Assembly: GCA_036491235.1 (NCBI GenBank)
Contig: DASXCK010000083.1
Location: forward strand, 1 to 13,945
DNA length: 13,945 nt
Direction of reading: 5' to 3'
Source: JAVDCA01 sp036491235
GTDB taxonomy: Bacteria > Pseudomonadota > Alphaproteobacteria > Rhizobiales > Xanthobacteraceae
Below the pieces are notes generated by a model. The model was not told the DNA's origin. It saw nothing but the letters and a program-made list of their open reading frames with translations, and did no database searches. Below, in pieces: positions 12,383 to 13,945 of this stretch (the stretch's first letter is position 1; each line of letters opens with the position of its first letter). The position numbers and the translations under genes were made by a program.

Positions 12383-13945
12383 ATGGGCGCGAAATGGTTC
12401 GGGGCGAGCGTCAAGCGCAAGGAGGACCCGGCGTTCCTCACCGGCAAGGGGCGCTACGTCGACGACATTCGGCTGCCCGGGATGCTCGAGGTCGCGGTGC
12501 TGCGCAGCCCGCATCCGCACGCATCGATCCGCGGCATCGACAAGACGCGGGCGCTGGCGCTGCCGGGCGTGCATGCGGTCATCACGTACGCGGACCTGCC
12601 CGAGCCGATGCGGCGGCAGACCGTGCCGCTGCTGGTGCCCAATCCGGCGATCAAGCAGCCGTTCATGCAGTACTGCCTCGCCAAGGACGAGGTGTGCTTC
12701 GTCGGCGAGCCGATCGCGCTGGTGGTGGCGGAGAGCCGCTACGTTGCCGAGGACGCGGCCGCGCTGGTGGACATCGAGTTCGACCCGCTGCCCGCGATCG
12801 CGGATTGCGCGGCGGCGCTCGCGCCCGGCGCGGCGCTCGCGCACCGTGACTCCGCCGCGGCGAACGGCAATCTCGCGGCGCAAATCCCGCTCAATGTCGG
12901 CAATGTGGATGCGGCTTTCGCGGCGGCCGCGCATGTGTTTGGCGAAAAGATCTTCCAGCACCGCGGCGGCCCCTTCTTCATGGAGTGCCGCGGCATGATC
13001 GCGGTGCCCGACCCGGTGAGCGAGGCGCTGACGATCTACGTCTCGTCGCAGGGCTCCCATCGGCACAAGCGCGTGCTGCTCGACCTCCTCGACTGGGCGG
13101 ACCATCAGCTGCGCATCGTGACGCCCGACGTCGGCGGCGGGTTCGGGCCGAAGGGCAGCTTCTATGCGGAGTACGGCGCGCTCGCGGCCGCCGCCATGAA
13201 GATCGGCCGGCCGCTGAAATGGATCGAGGACCGCAAGGAAAACTTCGTCTCGACCCAGCAGGAGCGCGACCAGTACTGGGACATGGAGATCGCGGTCGAC
13301 CGCGACGCGCGCATCCTCGGCATCCGCGGCAAGCTCGTGCACGACTCCGGCGCCTACATGCCGTGGGGCGTGGTGCTGCCGTGGATCGCGGCGACGACGG
13401 TGCCGGGGCCGTATGTGATCCCGGCGTTCCGCATCGACGTCCTGTGCGCCTTCACCAACAAGGTGCCGACCTCGCCGGTGCGCGGCGCCGGGCGTCCGGA
13501 GGCCGCGGTGACGATGGAGCGCCTGGTCGATTGCATCGCGCGCGAGATGAAGCTCGGCCGCGACGAGGTGCGGCGACGCAATTTCATCAAGCCCGAGCAG
13601 ATGCCGTACAAAGTCGGCATCGTGTCGCGCGACGGCCGCCCCGTGACCTACGACAGCGGCGATTATCCGACCGCACAGGCGAAGGCGCTGGCCAGCGCCG
13701 ATGTCGCCGGCTTTGCGGCACGGCAGGCGCAGGCGCGCGCACAAGGCCGCTACATCGGCCTCGGGATCGGCAATGCGGTCGAGTCGACCGGGCTCGGCCC
13801 CTATGAGAGCGCGACCGTGCGGGTCGCGACCAGCGGCAAGATCACGGTCTATACGGGCGCGACCCCGCAGGGGCAGGGGCACAAGACCGTGCTGGCGCAG
13901 ATCGCGGCGGACCAGTTCGGCTGCACGCCGGACGACATCACGGTG
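12383..13945 (+). CDS. Xanthine dehydrogenase/aldehyde oxidase-family molybdopterin-binding subunit (3' end outside window)
   Basis: This is the large, Mo-cofactor-binding subunit of a molybdenum hydroxylase, an enzyme class that inserts water-derived oxygen into (hetero)aromatic rings or oxidises aldehydes or CO. All 521 codons are open to the window edge; the family is usually about 750-790 residues. The start KRKEDPAFLTGKGRYVDDI is diagnostic, then RSPHPHASI, GEPIALVVAES, the cofactor motif VGGGFGPK (250-257), RGAGRPEA (367-374) and GATPQGQGHKT (492-502). The RGAGR loop is of the form II CoxL/general hydroxylase type, not the CSFR loop of true CO dehydrogenase. It is preceded by SPV rather than the usual AY. 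AGGG lies about 9 nt before the ATG. No small FeS or FAD subunit is visible upstream; they may follow or be elsewhere. Confidence 0.94.
   Translation, partial: MGAKWFGASVKRKEDPAFLTGKGRYVDDIRLPGMLEVAVLRSPHPHASIRGIDKTRALALPGVHAVITYADLPEPMRRQTVPLLVPNPAIKQPFMQYCLAKDEVCFVGEPIALVVAESRYVAEDAAALVDIEFDPLPAIADCAAALAPGAALAHRDSAAANGNLAAQIPLNVGNVDAAFAAAAHVFGEKIFQHRGGPFFMECRGMIAVPDPVSEALTIYVSSQGSHRHKRVLLDLLDWADHQLRIVTPDVGGGFGPKGSFYAEYGALAAAAMKIGRPLKWIEDRKENFVSTQQERDQYWDMEIAVDRDARILGIRGKLVHDSGAYMPWGVVLPWIAATTVPGPYVIPAFRIDVLCAFTNKVPTSPVRGAGRPEAAVTMERLVDCIAREMKLGRDEVRRRNFIKPEQMPYKVGIVSRDGRPVTYDSGDYPTAQAKALASADVAGFAARQAQARAQGRYIGLGIGNAVESTGLGPYESATVRVATSGKITVYTGATPQGQGHKTVLAQIAADQFGCTPDDITV

Noticed and set aside
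10417..12447. 676-codon minus-strand ORF opposite UbiD
   Set aside because: It is His/Arg-rich with no recognisable domain and fully opposite a well-supported UbiD gene.

Overview
The window is high-GC, densely coded bacterial DNA. It most likely comes from an alphaproteobacterium of the Hyphomicrobiales (Bradyrhizobium / Rhodopseudomonas / Xanthobacteraceae-like). This is inferred from an HWE-type histidine kinase, a 54-residue DUF3309-like membrane protein, a perfect match to an EcfG-type stress promoter, an orphan tricarboxylate-transporter binding protein, and GC-rich palindromic intergenic elements typical of that group. No rRNA, tRNA, CRISPR array, transposase or phage gene was seen.

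Layout. (a) 26-1000 (+): periplasmic solute-binding protein of the TctC/Bug family. (b) 1109-3524: a stress/envelope block. On the minus strand are a DUF3309-like protein, a tiny uncertain ORF and an L,D-transpeptidase. An AT-rich divergent region separates them from a small secreted protein and a soluble HWE histidine kinase on the plus strand, and a GGAAC-N16-CGTT promoter faces the plus-strand pair. (c) 3525-3733: decayed DNA, including the 3' end of a groES gene with no 5' part. (d) 3756-6111: divergent oxidoreductases, an LLM-class flavin monooxygenase (-) and an Old Yellow Enzyme-type ene-reductase (+), separated by hairpins and a TGCCA-N4-TGGCA palindrome. (e) 6038-8800 (-): a flavin-dependent monooxygenase followed by an ATP-grasp ligase. 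A palindromic element lies at the 5' end of the ligase, whose likely native start is one base out of frame. (f) 8989-10257 (-): MFS transporter. (g) 10489-13945 (+): a UbiD-family prFMN decarboxylase, then a molybdopterin-binding xanthine dehydrogenase/aldehyde oxidase-type large subunit cut by the window end.

How the genes may work together (inference). LLM monooxygenase, ene-reductase, UbiD decarboxylase and molybdenum hydroxylase are all enzyme types used to break down aromatic, heteroaromatic or unsaturated acids. The MFS carrier and the TctC-type binding protein could handle uptake. The same TGCCA-N4-TGGCA palindrome lies in the LLM/OYE intergenic region and in the MFS/UbiD intergenic region, which suggests one regulator, encoded outside the window, controls both. 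The monooxygenase/ATP-grasp pair may be a separate small-molecule modification unit. No substrate can be assigned from sequence alone.
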